The notes beneath the pieces were generated by a model. That model was not told where the DNA came from. It made no database searches and saw only the letters and a program-made list of their open reading frames with translations. A program made the position numbers and the translations under genes. From NCBI GenBank assembly GCA_013813135.1, contig JACCSF010000209.1, positions 1 to 24,853 on the forward strand: a stretch of DNA of 24,853 nt. The letters run 5' to 3'. Shown one piece after another: positions 1 to 8,352 of this stretch (position 1 is the first letter of the stretch; every line of letters begins with the position of its first letter). The stretch is from Thermoleophilaceae bacterium. Its GTDB lineage: Bacteria; Actinomycetota; Thermoleophilia; Solirubrobacterales; Thermoleophilaceae.

Positions 1-1748
1 CCGCCGTGCTCGCCGGCGCCGGGGCCGAGGTCGATCAGGTGGTCGGCCGCGCGCATCGTGCCCTCGTCGTGCTCGACCACGATCACCGTGTTGCCGAGGT
101 CGCGCAGCCGCTCCAGGGTCGCGATCAGTCGCTCGTTGTCGCGCTGGTGCAGCCCGATCGAGGGCTCGTCGAGGATGTACAGCACGCCCACCAGCGAGGA
201 GCCGATCTGGGTGGCGAGCCTGATGCGCTGCGCCTCGCCGCCCGACAGCGTGGCTGCCGCGCGCTCGAGCGACAGATAGCCGACGCCCACGTTGTCGAGG
301 AAGCGCAGCCGCTCGTCGATCTCGCGCAGGATCAGCCGGGCGATCTGACGCTCGGTCTCGGAGAGCTCCAGCTCCTCCAGCCAGGCGATCGCGCGCTGCG
401 CCGACAGGCGCGTGAACTCGTGCACGCCGAGGCCGCCGACCTTGACCGCAAGCGACTCCGGCCGCAGCCGCGCCCCATGGCACTCGGGGCAGGGACGCAG
501 CGTCATGTACTCCTCGATCTTCTCGCGCGACCAGTCGGAGTCGGTCTCGCGGTAGCGGCGCTCGAGGTTGCGCACGATCCCCTCGAAGGTCGTCATATAG
601 GAACGCCGGCGCCCGTAGCGGTTGCGGTAGGAGACGTAGATCTTCTCGCCGTTGGTGCCGTAGAGGAAGCAGTGGCGCAGCTCCTCCGGGAGGTCCTCCC
701 AGGGGGTGTCCATGTCCACCTCCCACTTGTCCGCGATCGCCTGCGTCATCTGCTCGTAGTAGTTCGACGCGCTGGTGGACCAGGGCAGGATCGCGCCCTG
801 GTTGAGCGAGAGCGACGGGTCCGGCACGATCAGCTCCGGGTCGATCTCCATCTGAGAACCGAGGCCGGTGCAGCGCGCGCAGGCGCCGTGAGGCGAGTTG
901 AAGGAGAACGTTCGCGGCTCGAGCTCCGGCATCGAGGTGCCGCAGTGCAGGCACATGAAGCGGTCGCTGTAGGTGGTCACCTCACCGCGCTCGGGGGGAC
1001 CGCCTCCGGCGCCCCCGCCCTCGCGGCCTACGTGCTCGACGTCGACGAGCCCCTCGGCCCGCGCCACGGCCGTCTCGATCGAGTCCGCCAGCCGCTTGCG
1101 CAGGTCCGGCCGCATCACGAGGCGGTCGATCACGACCGCGATGTCGTGCTTGTACTTCTTGTCGAGGGCGATGTCCTCCTCGAGCCGGCGCAGCTCGCCG
1201 TCCACCTTGACGCGCGTGAAGCCCTGCTCGCGCAGTTCCTCGAAGAGCTTGCCGTACTCGCCCTTGCGGCCGCGCACGACCGGCGCGAGGACCATGAACT
1301 TCGTGCCCTCGGGGAGCATCATCACCTGGTCGATGATCTGCTCGGCCGACTGCGCCTCGATCGGGCGGCCGCAGTTGTAGCAATGCGGATGTCCCACCCG
1401 CGCCCAGAGGAGGCGCAGGTAGTCGTAGATCTCGGTGACGGTGCCGACGGTGGAGCGCGGGTTGCGGCTCGTGGTCTTCTGGTCGATCGAGATCGCCGGC
1501 GAGAGGCCCTCGATCGAGTCCACATCGGGCTTGTCCATCTGCCCGAGGAACTGGCGGGCGTAGGCGGACAGGGACTCGACGTAGCGGCGCTGACCCTCCG
1601 CGTAGATGGTGTCGAACGCAAGGCTCGACTTGCCGGAGCCGGACAGCCCGGTGATCACTACGAGGGCGTTGCGGGGCAACCTCAGATGGAGGTCCTTGAG
1701 GTTGTGCTCCCGCGCACCCGAGACGACGATTTCGCCACTCTGGATCAA
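1..1748 (-). CDS. uvrA: Excinuclease ABC subunit A (UvrA), 3' end cut off by window edge
   Basis: This is the damage-recognition ATPase of nucleotide excision repair, which loads UvrB onto damaged DNA. The window holds about 582 N-terminal codons of a protein usually near 950 residues. Visible are the N-terminal GAREHNL motif, Walker A GLSGSGKSS, the YVESLSAYARQFLG block, a CYNCGRP half zinc site, a CLHC...CARC zinc module, the LSGGEAQRIRLATQIG signature and the LYILDEPSIGLHQRDN Walker B. The reading frame stays open to base 1. The only start codon between the upstream in-frame stop and the GAREHNL motif is TTG at 1748, so I chose it; it has no Shine-Dalgarno but a -10 hexamer 9 nt upstream. 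A glycine-rich insert (GGGAGGGPP) lies near residue 245, just before the second zinc module. Identity is certain; the start is likely. Confidence 0.97.
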   Translation of the reverse strand, partial: MIQSGEIVVSGAREHNLKDLHLRLPRNALVVITGLSGSGKSSLAFDTIYAEGQRRYVESLSAYARQFLGQMDKPDVDSIEGLSPAISIDQKTTSRNPRSTVGTVTEIYDYLRLLWARVGHPHCYNCGRPIEAQSAEQIIDQVMMLPEGTKFMVLAPVVRGRKGEYGKLFEELREQGFTRVKVDGELRRLEEDIALDKKYKHDIAVVIDRLVMRPDLRKRLADSIETAVARAEGLVDVEHVGREGGGAGGGPPERGEVTTYSDRFMCLHCGTSMPELEPRTFSFNSPHGACARCTGLGSQMEIDPELIVPDPSLSLNQGAILPWSTSASNYYEQMTQAIADKWEVDMDTPWEDLPEELRHCFLYGTNGEKIYVSYRNRYGRRRSYMTTFEGIVRNLERRYRETDSDWSREKIEEYMTLRPCPECHGARLRPESLAVKVGGLGVHEFTRLSAQRAIAWLEELELSETERQIARLILREIDERLRFLDNVGVGYLSLERAAATLSGGEAQRIRLATQIGSSLVGVLYILDEPSIGLHQRDNERLIATLERLRDLGNTVIVVEHDEGTMRAADHLIDLGPGAGEHG

Positions 1749-1757
1749 GGAATAACG

Positions 1758-1785
1758 AGTGTAGAGCCGTCATCGGCTCGAACAG
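1758..1785 (-). promoter_or_regulatory. Putative uvrA promoter (leaderless type)
   Basis: On the minus strand TACACT (1763-1758) fits the actinobacterial -10 pattern TANNNT and ends 9 nt before the TTG start of uvrA. The -35 position (about 1785-1780, CTGTTC) is poor and lies inside the SOS box. An inverted repeat GAGCCG-N4-CGGCTC (1764-1779) fills the spacer. No ribosome-binding site separates the -10 from the start codon, so transcription may begin at or within a few bases of TTG. Confidence 0.5.
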
Positions 1786-1792
1786 GTGTTCG
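1779..1792. promoter_or_regulatory. SOS box (LexA operator) of uvrA
   Basis: CGAACAGGTGTTCG is a palindrome of two CGAAC half sites around a 4-bp spacer. Extended to 16 bp (1778-1793), it matches 11 of the 12 fixed positions of the TCGAAC-N4-GTTCGA pattern known for actinobacterial LexA. It covers the -35 position of the uvrA promoter, where bound LexA would block RNA polymerase. Damage-induced cleavage of LexA would then release uvrA. No comparable site was found next to uvrB. Confidence 0.8.
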
Positions 1793-1816
1793 GATGCCGC
1801 TAGTTGCGGATTTCGG

Positions 1817-2329
1817 TCAGCGCCCGGCCCGGGCGTAGACCTCGTCCAGCAGTGCTTCGGGGTCCTCGAGCTCGAAGTTCTCGCGCAGGTAGCCGGCGGT
1901 CTCCTCGCGCGGGTGGCCGTCGAGCGCCATCTTGAGGGCGAGCAGGCGAGCGCCCTCCGGGGCCTCCGCCTCGAGCTCCGGCTCTCGCGCGGCCACCGCC
2001 TCTACCTCCGCGATCAGCTCGTCGTCGGCATCGGACCGGACCCGCGTCGCGGGGTCCTCCGCCGCGGCGGGCGCCGCCGGGGCCGGTTCCGGGGCCGGGG
2101 CCGACTCGCCAAGCCGCTCGACCTCTTCCTTCAGCCCGGCTATCGCCTCACGAACGCCTACGGCCAGCTCGTCCAGCTCGCGCTCCAGGTCCTCGGCCCG
2201 CTCGACCACGCGAGCCGCTGCGTCGCGGGCCGTGCTCGCCTCGCGCTCGGCCTCGGCGCGGATCTTCTCCGCCGCTTCCACGAGCGCCTTGACCTGCTCC
2301 GCTGCCGCCGACCCTCTTTGCTCCGCCAT
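1817..2329 (-). CDS. Small coiled-coil protein of unknown function
   Basis: This 170-residue soluble protein has no signal peptide or membrane segment. Residues about 8-75 form a long charged, alanine-rich heptad region (many E/R/A, ending KEEVERLGES) that should be a coiled coil. An Ala/Pro/Glu linker follows (76-95), then an acidic stretch. The compact C-terminal motif is ARLLALKMALDG, REETAGYLRENF, LLDEVYARAG (127-170). I recall similar C-termini in solirubrobacterial hypothetical proteins but know no function. The ATG at 2329 was chosen because the coiled coil begins right after it; an upstream extension would overlap the neighbouring gene and is low-complexity. A TANNNT hexamer lies 9 nt upstream. 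A scaffolding or DivIVA-like role is possible but unsupported. Confidence 0.8.
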   Translation of the reverse strand: MAEQRGSAAAEQVKALVEAAEKIRAEAEREASTARDAAARVVERAEDLERELDELAVGVREAIAGLKEEVERLGESAPAPEPAPAAPAAAEDPATRVRSDADDELIAEVEAVAAREPELEAEAPEGARLLALKMALDGHPREETAGYLRENFELEDPEALLDEVYARAGR

Positions 2330-2338
2330 CGGCCGCGA

Positions 2339-2344
2339 AGCGTA
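2339..2344 (-). promoter_or_regulatory. Putative -10 element of the coiled-coil gene
   Basis: TACGCT on the minus strand (2344-2339) ends 9 nt before the ATG at 2329. It lies in the 34-nt gap after the stop of the multi-copper protein gene. No convincing -35 is seen. The geometry matches the other near-leaderless starts in this window. Confidence 0.35.
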
Positions 2345-2363
2345 ACGGCCGGGCTGGCCCGAG

Positions 2364-3959
2364 CTACTTGACCCGGAACGCGCCCCGCATGAACGGGTGG
2401 ATCCGGCAGAAGTACGTGTAGGTGCCCACCTTGAGGTTGCTGGGCGTCTCCCACTCGGTCGAGCCCGCGGCGGGGGTCCGCACACCGAGCGTGTTGGACT
2501 CGAACTGCACGGGCCCGTCGGCGATCGGATAGGCGATGCCGGTCCGGCGGTTGCAGGGGGCCTTGCAGGAGGTGATCGAGTGATAACGCCGGTCGGCGTC
2601 GCCCTCGAGGTTGCGGAAGGTCGCCGACTGGCCCTGTGGGATCACGGGCGGGCGGCCGTTCTGCCCGGCGAGGCTCAGGTCGCCAATCGCGTACTTGAAG
2701 TCGAGGATGTCAACCAGGCCGCCGCCGATCCGGTGTCCATCCGGCAGCTTGCGCGGATCGGGCAAGTTGGTCTTCTCGCCGCCGTGGCCGTTGTTCTCCG
2801 CGAGGTGCCCGTGCGTGGGGTCGCCGGGATAGTCGACGCGCCGCTTGTACGGGTCATGGCCGGGGCCGCTGTCGGCCATGTAGGCGACCATGATCCCCAT
2901 CGACTCCCACCACGCGCCGCGCTTGGTGTTGTAGGTCGCGCTGGTCCAGAGCGTGTCGCCCTTGCGCACCTTGACCAGCCAGTCCTTCCGGGTGCCGGTC
3001 ATCGCCACGTCCCAGGACACCGCGCCGGCGGGCTCGAAGTACTTCGCGTCCGAGCGGAACAGGTGCGCGTTGCTGCCGTAGCCGCGCGGCGCGCTCTGCT
3101 TGCACCGCTTGCGCGCCTCGGCGCTGCTCTTCGTCGCGCACGCGGGTTTGGCCAGGCGCGCGCCGTTGCGCCGCATCCAGAGGTCCGTGTGGAGTCCGCC
3201 GGGGTGCAGGTGCCCCGCCGTGCTCACGAGCACGCCGTCGCGATCGACCGTCCACTCGTTCCGCTTGCTGCCGCCGGCGTAGGCGGCGGGCTGATCGTTG
3301 GGATACGTGTAGACGCCCTTCTTGCCTGCGCCCTTCTGCACGTTGAAGACCGGGTAGATCGAGCCGTTCCGCACGTCCATCCAGATCGGCCGCACCGGCT
3401 CGATGCCGCGCGCCGCGGCCGACGTCTTCGGGATGAAGTCGATCTCCAGGGTCATGTACACCTTGGTCGGCACCGGCGTGAGGTTGTGGATCATGTGGTT
3501 GAGCAGCCAGCGGTCGGTGGCCTCGTACTCGTACCCGTAGCCCTTCGGGAAGGACATGATCGTCTTCTCCTCGCCGGCGGCGAAGAAGCGCTCGGGCAGC
3601 CCCGGCGCTGTGGCGTCGCTGCGGCTCATGTTGAGCCAGACGCCGTGGTGCAGGTGGATGACGTCGACGCGCGGGACCTTCCCGTTCACGTAGGTCAGAT
3701 CCGGGCGGATGCGGGTGATCCACCCGTCCACCTTGGGCTTCTGATCCATCCCGGCGTAGCCGATGTCGTTCTGGCCGGGGATGATGTTGAACGGACCGAC
3801 CTTGTAGGTCAGGCGTTGCGCGCCGTTCGGCGCGGCGGACACCTTGACGAGCGACGCCTTGGTCTGCGCAGCGGCCATTGCGCTGGGCGCGGCAAGCGCC
3901 AGCAACACCAGGCACGATGCGAGAGCACCGAACGCCCCCCTCCGAGAACACGACACCAC
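2364..3959 (-). CDS. Secreted copper protein: PHM/SURNod19-like domain fused to a C-terminal cupredoxin
   Basis: This 531-residue exported protein has a signal peptide at residues 1-30 (hydrophobic core, cleavage near AMA-A). The main domain (about 35-430) carries clustered histidines: HLHH (102-105), NHMIH (154-158) and HLHPGGLH (250-257). It also has TYNTKRG followed by ESMGIMVAYM (M354), which resembles the Met-ligand region of peptidylglycine alpha-hydroxylating monooxygenase. The LHH motif is also compatible with the stress-upregulated Nod19 family. The C-terminal domain (about 431-531) is plastocyanin-like with an apparent type 1 copper set: H460 (HSIT), C518, H521 and M524 (YFCRIHPFM). 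The GTG start at 3959 gives the signal peptide directly and lies 7 nt after a -10 hexamer. Extracellular copper redox chemistry is inferred; the substrate is unknown. Confidence 0.75.
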   Translation of the reverse strand: MVSCSRRGAFGALASCLVLLALAAPSAMAAAQTKASLVKVSAAPNGAQRLTYKVGPFNIIPGQNDIGYAGMDQKPKVDGWITRIRPDLTYVNGKVPRVDVIHLHHGVWLNMSRSDATAPGLPERFFAAGEEKTIMSFPKGYGYEYEATDRWLLNHMIHNLTPVPTKVYMTLEIDFIPKTSAAARGIEPVRPIWMDVRNGSIYPVFNVQKGAGKKGVYTYPNDQPAAYAGGSKRNEWTVDRDGVLVSTAGHLHPGGLHTDLWMRRNGARLAKPACATKSSAEARKRCKQSAPRGYGSNAHLFRSDAKYFEPAGAVSWDVAMTGTRKDWLVKVRKGDTLWTSATYNTKRGAWWESMGIMVAYMADSGPGHDPYKRRVDYPGDPTHGHLAENNGHGGEKTNLPDPRKLPDGHRIGGGLVDILDFKYAIGDLSLAGQNGRPPVIPQGQSATFRNLEGDADRRYHSITSCKAPCNRRTGIAYPIADGPVQFESNTLGVRTPAAGSTEWETPSNLKVGTYTYFCRIHPFMRGAFRVK

Positions 3960-3966
3960 GTGCTGA

Positions 3967-3994
3967 AGCTTACTTATTTGCGCGGCAGGTGCAA
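3967..3994 (-). promoter_or_regulatory. Putative promoter of the multi-copper protein gene (leaderless type)
   Basis: On the minus strand TTGCAC (3994-3989) and TAAGCT (3972-3967) are separated by 16 nt, a plausible sigma70-type -35/-10 pair. The -10 ends 7 nt before the GTG at 3959, so the transcript would start at or next to the start codon. The gap to the upstream PKD gene is only 46 nt. Confidence 0.5.
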
Positions 3995-4005
3995 ATACGA
4001 GCGGC

Positions 4006-5304
4006 TCAGGAGCAGGATTTGGCGGGCTTGTCCTCGCCCACCGGCAGGCACCGGTCGGTCCGAACCGGGAACTTGCCCGCGCGGAACTTGTAGCGCGTGT
4101 AGTCGCCGATGGTGTCTTGCTTCCGAACGAAGATCTCCAGCTTTAGGCCCGCGCGCAGAAACTGCTGGTAGGTCTTGAAGCGGACCGTGCCTCGCTTCAC
4201 TCGTTTGCGCCGGCGCTCGGCGGGGCATCCCTTGCCCCGGCATTTGACCGTCACCAGGGAGCCGCGCGGCGCCCGGACGCTCAGCCCCCTCACGCGCATG
4301 CCCCGTGACAGGATCTCGCCGTTGAGAGTCACCACCGGCGCCGGGGTGAGGAACCCGGCCCTCGCCTTTGGCGCGGGGCTGACCGTCAACGAGCGCTCAG
4401 CGATGGCCGATGCGCCGGCGCCGTCAGTCGCGCGCTGTCGCACGACCTTCGGCCCGGGGGTGGCGAACGTATAAGCCACCTCGTCGCCACGGGCGTCATC
4501 AAACTCCCCGTCGCCGTCGAGGTCCCAGGCCTGCTCGCGCAGCTGGCCCTCCGGGTCGATCGTGCTCGACACGAACTCAACCGAGTCCCCGACCTGCGGC
4601 GAGCGCGGACTGAAGGCGAAAGCGACGATCGGCGGGTTGTTCCCCGGTACAAGCACCCCCCGTACGACGATCTCGCGCGTGGACGTGGCTGACGCCCCAG
4701 ACGGATCGGTCACCTTCAGCGTTACGGTTTTCGACCCAGGCGACCCGTACTGGTGGATGGGATTGCGCAGCGCCGAGACTGGGGTGCTGTCGCCGAAGTC
4801 CCATAGGTAGGTGAGCGCGTCGCCGTCGGGGTCCGAGGCGTCGGACGCGAACAGCACGTCGTCCTCGATCAGCGGCGACAGCGGGCTGAAGGCGAACAGC
4901 GAGGTCGGCGCGCGGTTGGCCTGGGCGACGGTGACCGTCTGGTTCTCAGACGTCACCGACGGCAGCAGGGCGTTGTTGTCGGTGACCTTCATGACGAACG
5001 TCTTGGTGCCGGCAGTGGGATAGGTGTGGGTCGCCGTCCACGGCGCCGCCTCGTCGGTGACTTCGAACGTCCCGTCGTTGTCGAAGTCCCACTCAACCTT
5101 GGCGACGGCGAATCCCACGTCCGCCGTGGAGGTGGAGGTGTAGGTCGCCGACTGCTCCGAGACGGGCGGGTCCGGGCTCACCGTGAACGACGGGTCGGGC
5201 GCCGCGAGCGCCGGCGCCACGCCTAGGGCGAGTAGCGCGAGACCGGCACCGAGCACGGTCGATGAAATGCGGCGGATGGCCGTAAGAGGGGCGGCTACAG
5301 GCAT
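4006..5304 (-). CDS. Secreted PKD-repeat protein
   Basis: This 432-residue exported protein begins with a signal peptide (residues 1-35, ending PALA-A). Three tandem PKD (immunoglobulin-like) domains follow at about 37-126, 132-216 and 224-310. They are marked by WDFDNDG, YLWDFGD and WDLDGDG motifs and by repeated HTYP/HQYG/YTFATPG strands. The C-terminal part (about 318-432) is a basic, cysteine-containing module (CRGKGC, then YQQFLRAGLKLEIFV and a terminal CLPVGEDKPAKSC). I associate this module with many secreted proteins of Solirubrobacter relatives. PKD domains usually mediate protein-protein or carbohydrate contacts at the cell surface; no catalytic domain is visible. ATG at 5304 sits at the signal peptide. 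The gene follows uvrB by 57 nt and could be cotranscribed, since no clear promoter is seen. Confidence 0.85.
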   Translation of the reverse strand: MPVAAPLTAIRRISSTVLGAGLALLALGVAPALAAPDPSFTVSPDPPVSEQSATYTSTSTADVGFAVAKVEWDFDNDGTFEVTDEAAPWTATHTYPTAGTKTFVMKVTDNNALLPSVTSENQTVTVAQANRAPTSLFAFSPLSPLIEDDVLFASDASDPDGDALTYLWDFGDSTPVSALRNPIHQYGSPGSKTVTLKVTDPSGASATSTREIVVRGVLVPGNNPPIVAFAFSPRSPQVGDSVEFVSSTIDPEGQLREQAWDLDGDGEFDDARGDEVAYTFATPGPKVVRQRATDGAGASAIAERSLTVSPAPKARAGFLTPAPVVTLNGEILSRGMRVRGLSVRAPRGSLVTVKCRGKGCPAERRRKRVKRGTVRFKTYQQFLRAGLKLEIFVRKQDTIGDYTRYKFRAGKFPVRTDRCLPVGEDKPAKSCS

Positions 5305-5361
5305 GGGGGCGGCGAGTCGGACGAACTGCGCGACCCAGAGGTCTACCAGAAACCGCGCCGC

Positions 5362-7362
<2,001 letters not shown>

Positions 7363-7372
7363 CCACCCGAGA

Positions 7373-8237
7373 CTAGCGCCGCCGGAGGATCTCCTGGACC
7401 TGCGCCATCAGTCCCGCCCCGAGGTCGGGCCAGGTGACGCGCAGAGACTGGATGCCCTCGACCGCCAGGGCCCGGTCGCGGCGGCGGTCGGCGTGGAAGG
7501 CGTGGCGGGTGTGGTGCGTGGCGGCGCCGTCGAATTCGAGCGCCAGTGTCGCTTCGGGCCAATACACGTCGAGCTCGTAGCCGGCGATCCAGACGTTGAA
7601 CTGCGGCTGGGGAACAGAGTGCGCCGCAGAGCGTCTTCAGGCGGCGCTCCGCTTTGCTGCGCAGGAAATGCGGCTCGGGTCGATAGGCGGTGAGGACCCG
7701 GCGGAGCCGGTGCCTTCCGGTGCGGCCGGGCACCCGGGCGATGGCCTCCTCGAGCTTCGTGAGGTCGAACACTCGCCGCACCTCCGCTTCGTGCACCGCC
7801 TCGGCGAGCCGCTCCTCACCGAGAACGTCGGCGAGGTCCACGAGGGTGCGGGCGACGCTGGTGGTCGGGATGCCTTCGACGACGGTGCGGTCGGCTGGGT
7901 GGATTGCGCGGGAGCGGTGGACGGTAATGCCGGGCCTCGGGCTCCGCGAGCGAGGCGCGGTCACCTCGACTTTCGCCGAGCTCCAGCGGATCAGGCCATG
8001 GGTGGCGCCGGCGTCCCGGTGGCTGAGGAGCGCCCCGGGGCCACAGGCATGAACAGCTGCGATGAGGTGGGAGTTACGCGTGAGGCCCATGTGACCGACG
8101 GCGTAGACGCCGCGGTGAAGCGGGTACAGCCGCTTCGCCCGTAAACGCGCCTCGATGCGGTGGCGAGTGAGCCCAAGCTCACGAAGCTGCGCCAAGGAGA
8201 TCACCCCGTGCTGGCGGCCGGCAACCGCCCCGATCAC
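7373..8237 (-). pseudogene. Frameshifted AbiEi-type wHTH + DUF559 (Vsr-like nuclease fold) gene
   Basis: Two reading frames together make one familiar protein of about 287 residues. The first (8237 to about 7622) encodes an AbiEi-antitoxin-like winged helix: AGRQHGVISLAQLRELGLTR, then LYPLHRGVYAVGH, GPGALLSHRDAG and TSVARTLVDLADVLGEERL. The second (about 7621 to 7373) encodes a DUF559 domain of the PD-(D/E)XK/Vsr-like fold: FNVWIAGYELDVYWPE, LALEFDGAATHHTR, RRRDRALAVEG. The switch falls near 7600-7631, where one extra or two missing bases restore the family sequence (SVPQPQFNVW). It may be a true pseudogene or an assembly error. GTG at 8237 is the likely start, with GTG at 8294 as an alternative. 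Such proteins pair a DNA-binding antitoxin-like head with a nuclease-like tail; their role is not established. Confidence 0.75.
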
Positions 8238-8249
8238 CTCATCCCATGA

Positions 8250-8296
8250 GTGTGGGCCGTGATTTCCGGGATATCGCCGGGATGTACGGCCCACAC
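8250..8296. repeat. Perfect 11-bp inverted repeat in the divergent promoter region
   Basis: GTGTGGGCCGT (8250-8260) and ACGGCCCACAC (8286-8296) are exact reverse complements around a 25-bp centre, which itself holds a GATATC core flanked by CCGG on both sides. The repeat starts 12 bp upstream of the GTG of the AbiEi/DUF559 gene and ends 56 bp before the ABC-F start. It is a candidate operator, possibly for the AbiEi-like winged helix, or an RNA stem in the leader of that gene. Confidence 0.7.
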
Positions 8297-8317
8297 GCCG
8301 AGGTTGCCAGCGGGTGT

Positions 8318-8345
8318 GTGACGCGTGGGCTACGTACGTGACAAT
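8318..8345 (+). promoter_or_regulatory. Putative promoter of the ABC-F gene (leaderless type)
   Basis: GTGACG (8318-8323, compare TTGACA) and GACAAT (8340-8345, compare TATAAT) are separated by 16 nt. The -10 ends 7 nt before the GTG at 8353, placing the expected transcription start at the start codon. The element also argues for the GTG at 8353 rather than the in-frame GTGs at 8314 or 8338. Confidence 0.5.
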
Positions 8346-8352
8346 TGGGCGC

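Noticed and set aside
982..1773. 263-codon minus-strand open frame starting with an ATG near the uvrA start
   Set aside because: It is uvrA read one frame off. The true frame, with GLSGSGKSS and the downstream motifs, is open from TTG 1748 to the window edge.
6..1838. 610-codon plus-strand open frame over uvrA
   Set aside because: It is antisense to UvrA, which shows Walker A, signature and zinc motifs in the minus frame. The plus frame has no recognisable domain.
2397..4178. 593-codon open frame on the plus strand
   Set aside because: It is antisense to the copper protein gene, whose signal peptide, copper motifs and cupredoxin end are clear. The plus-strand translation is Arg/Val/Ala/His-rich with no domain, as expected for the antisense frame of a G+C-rich gene.
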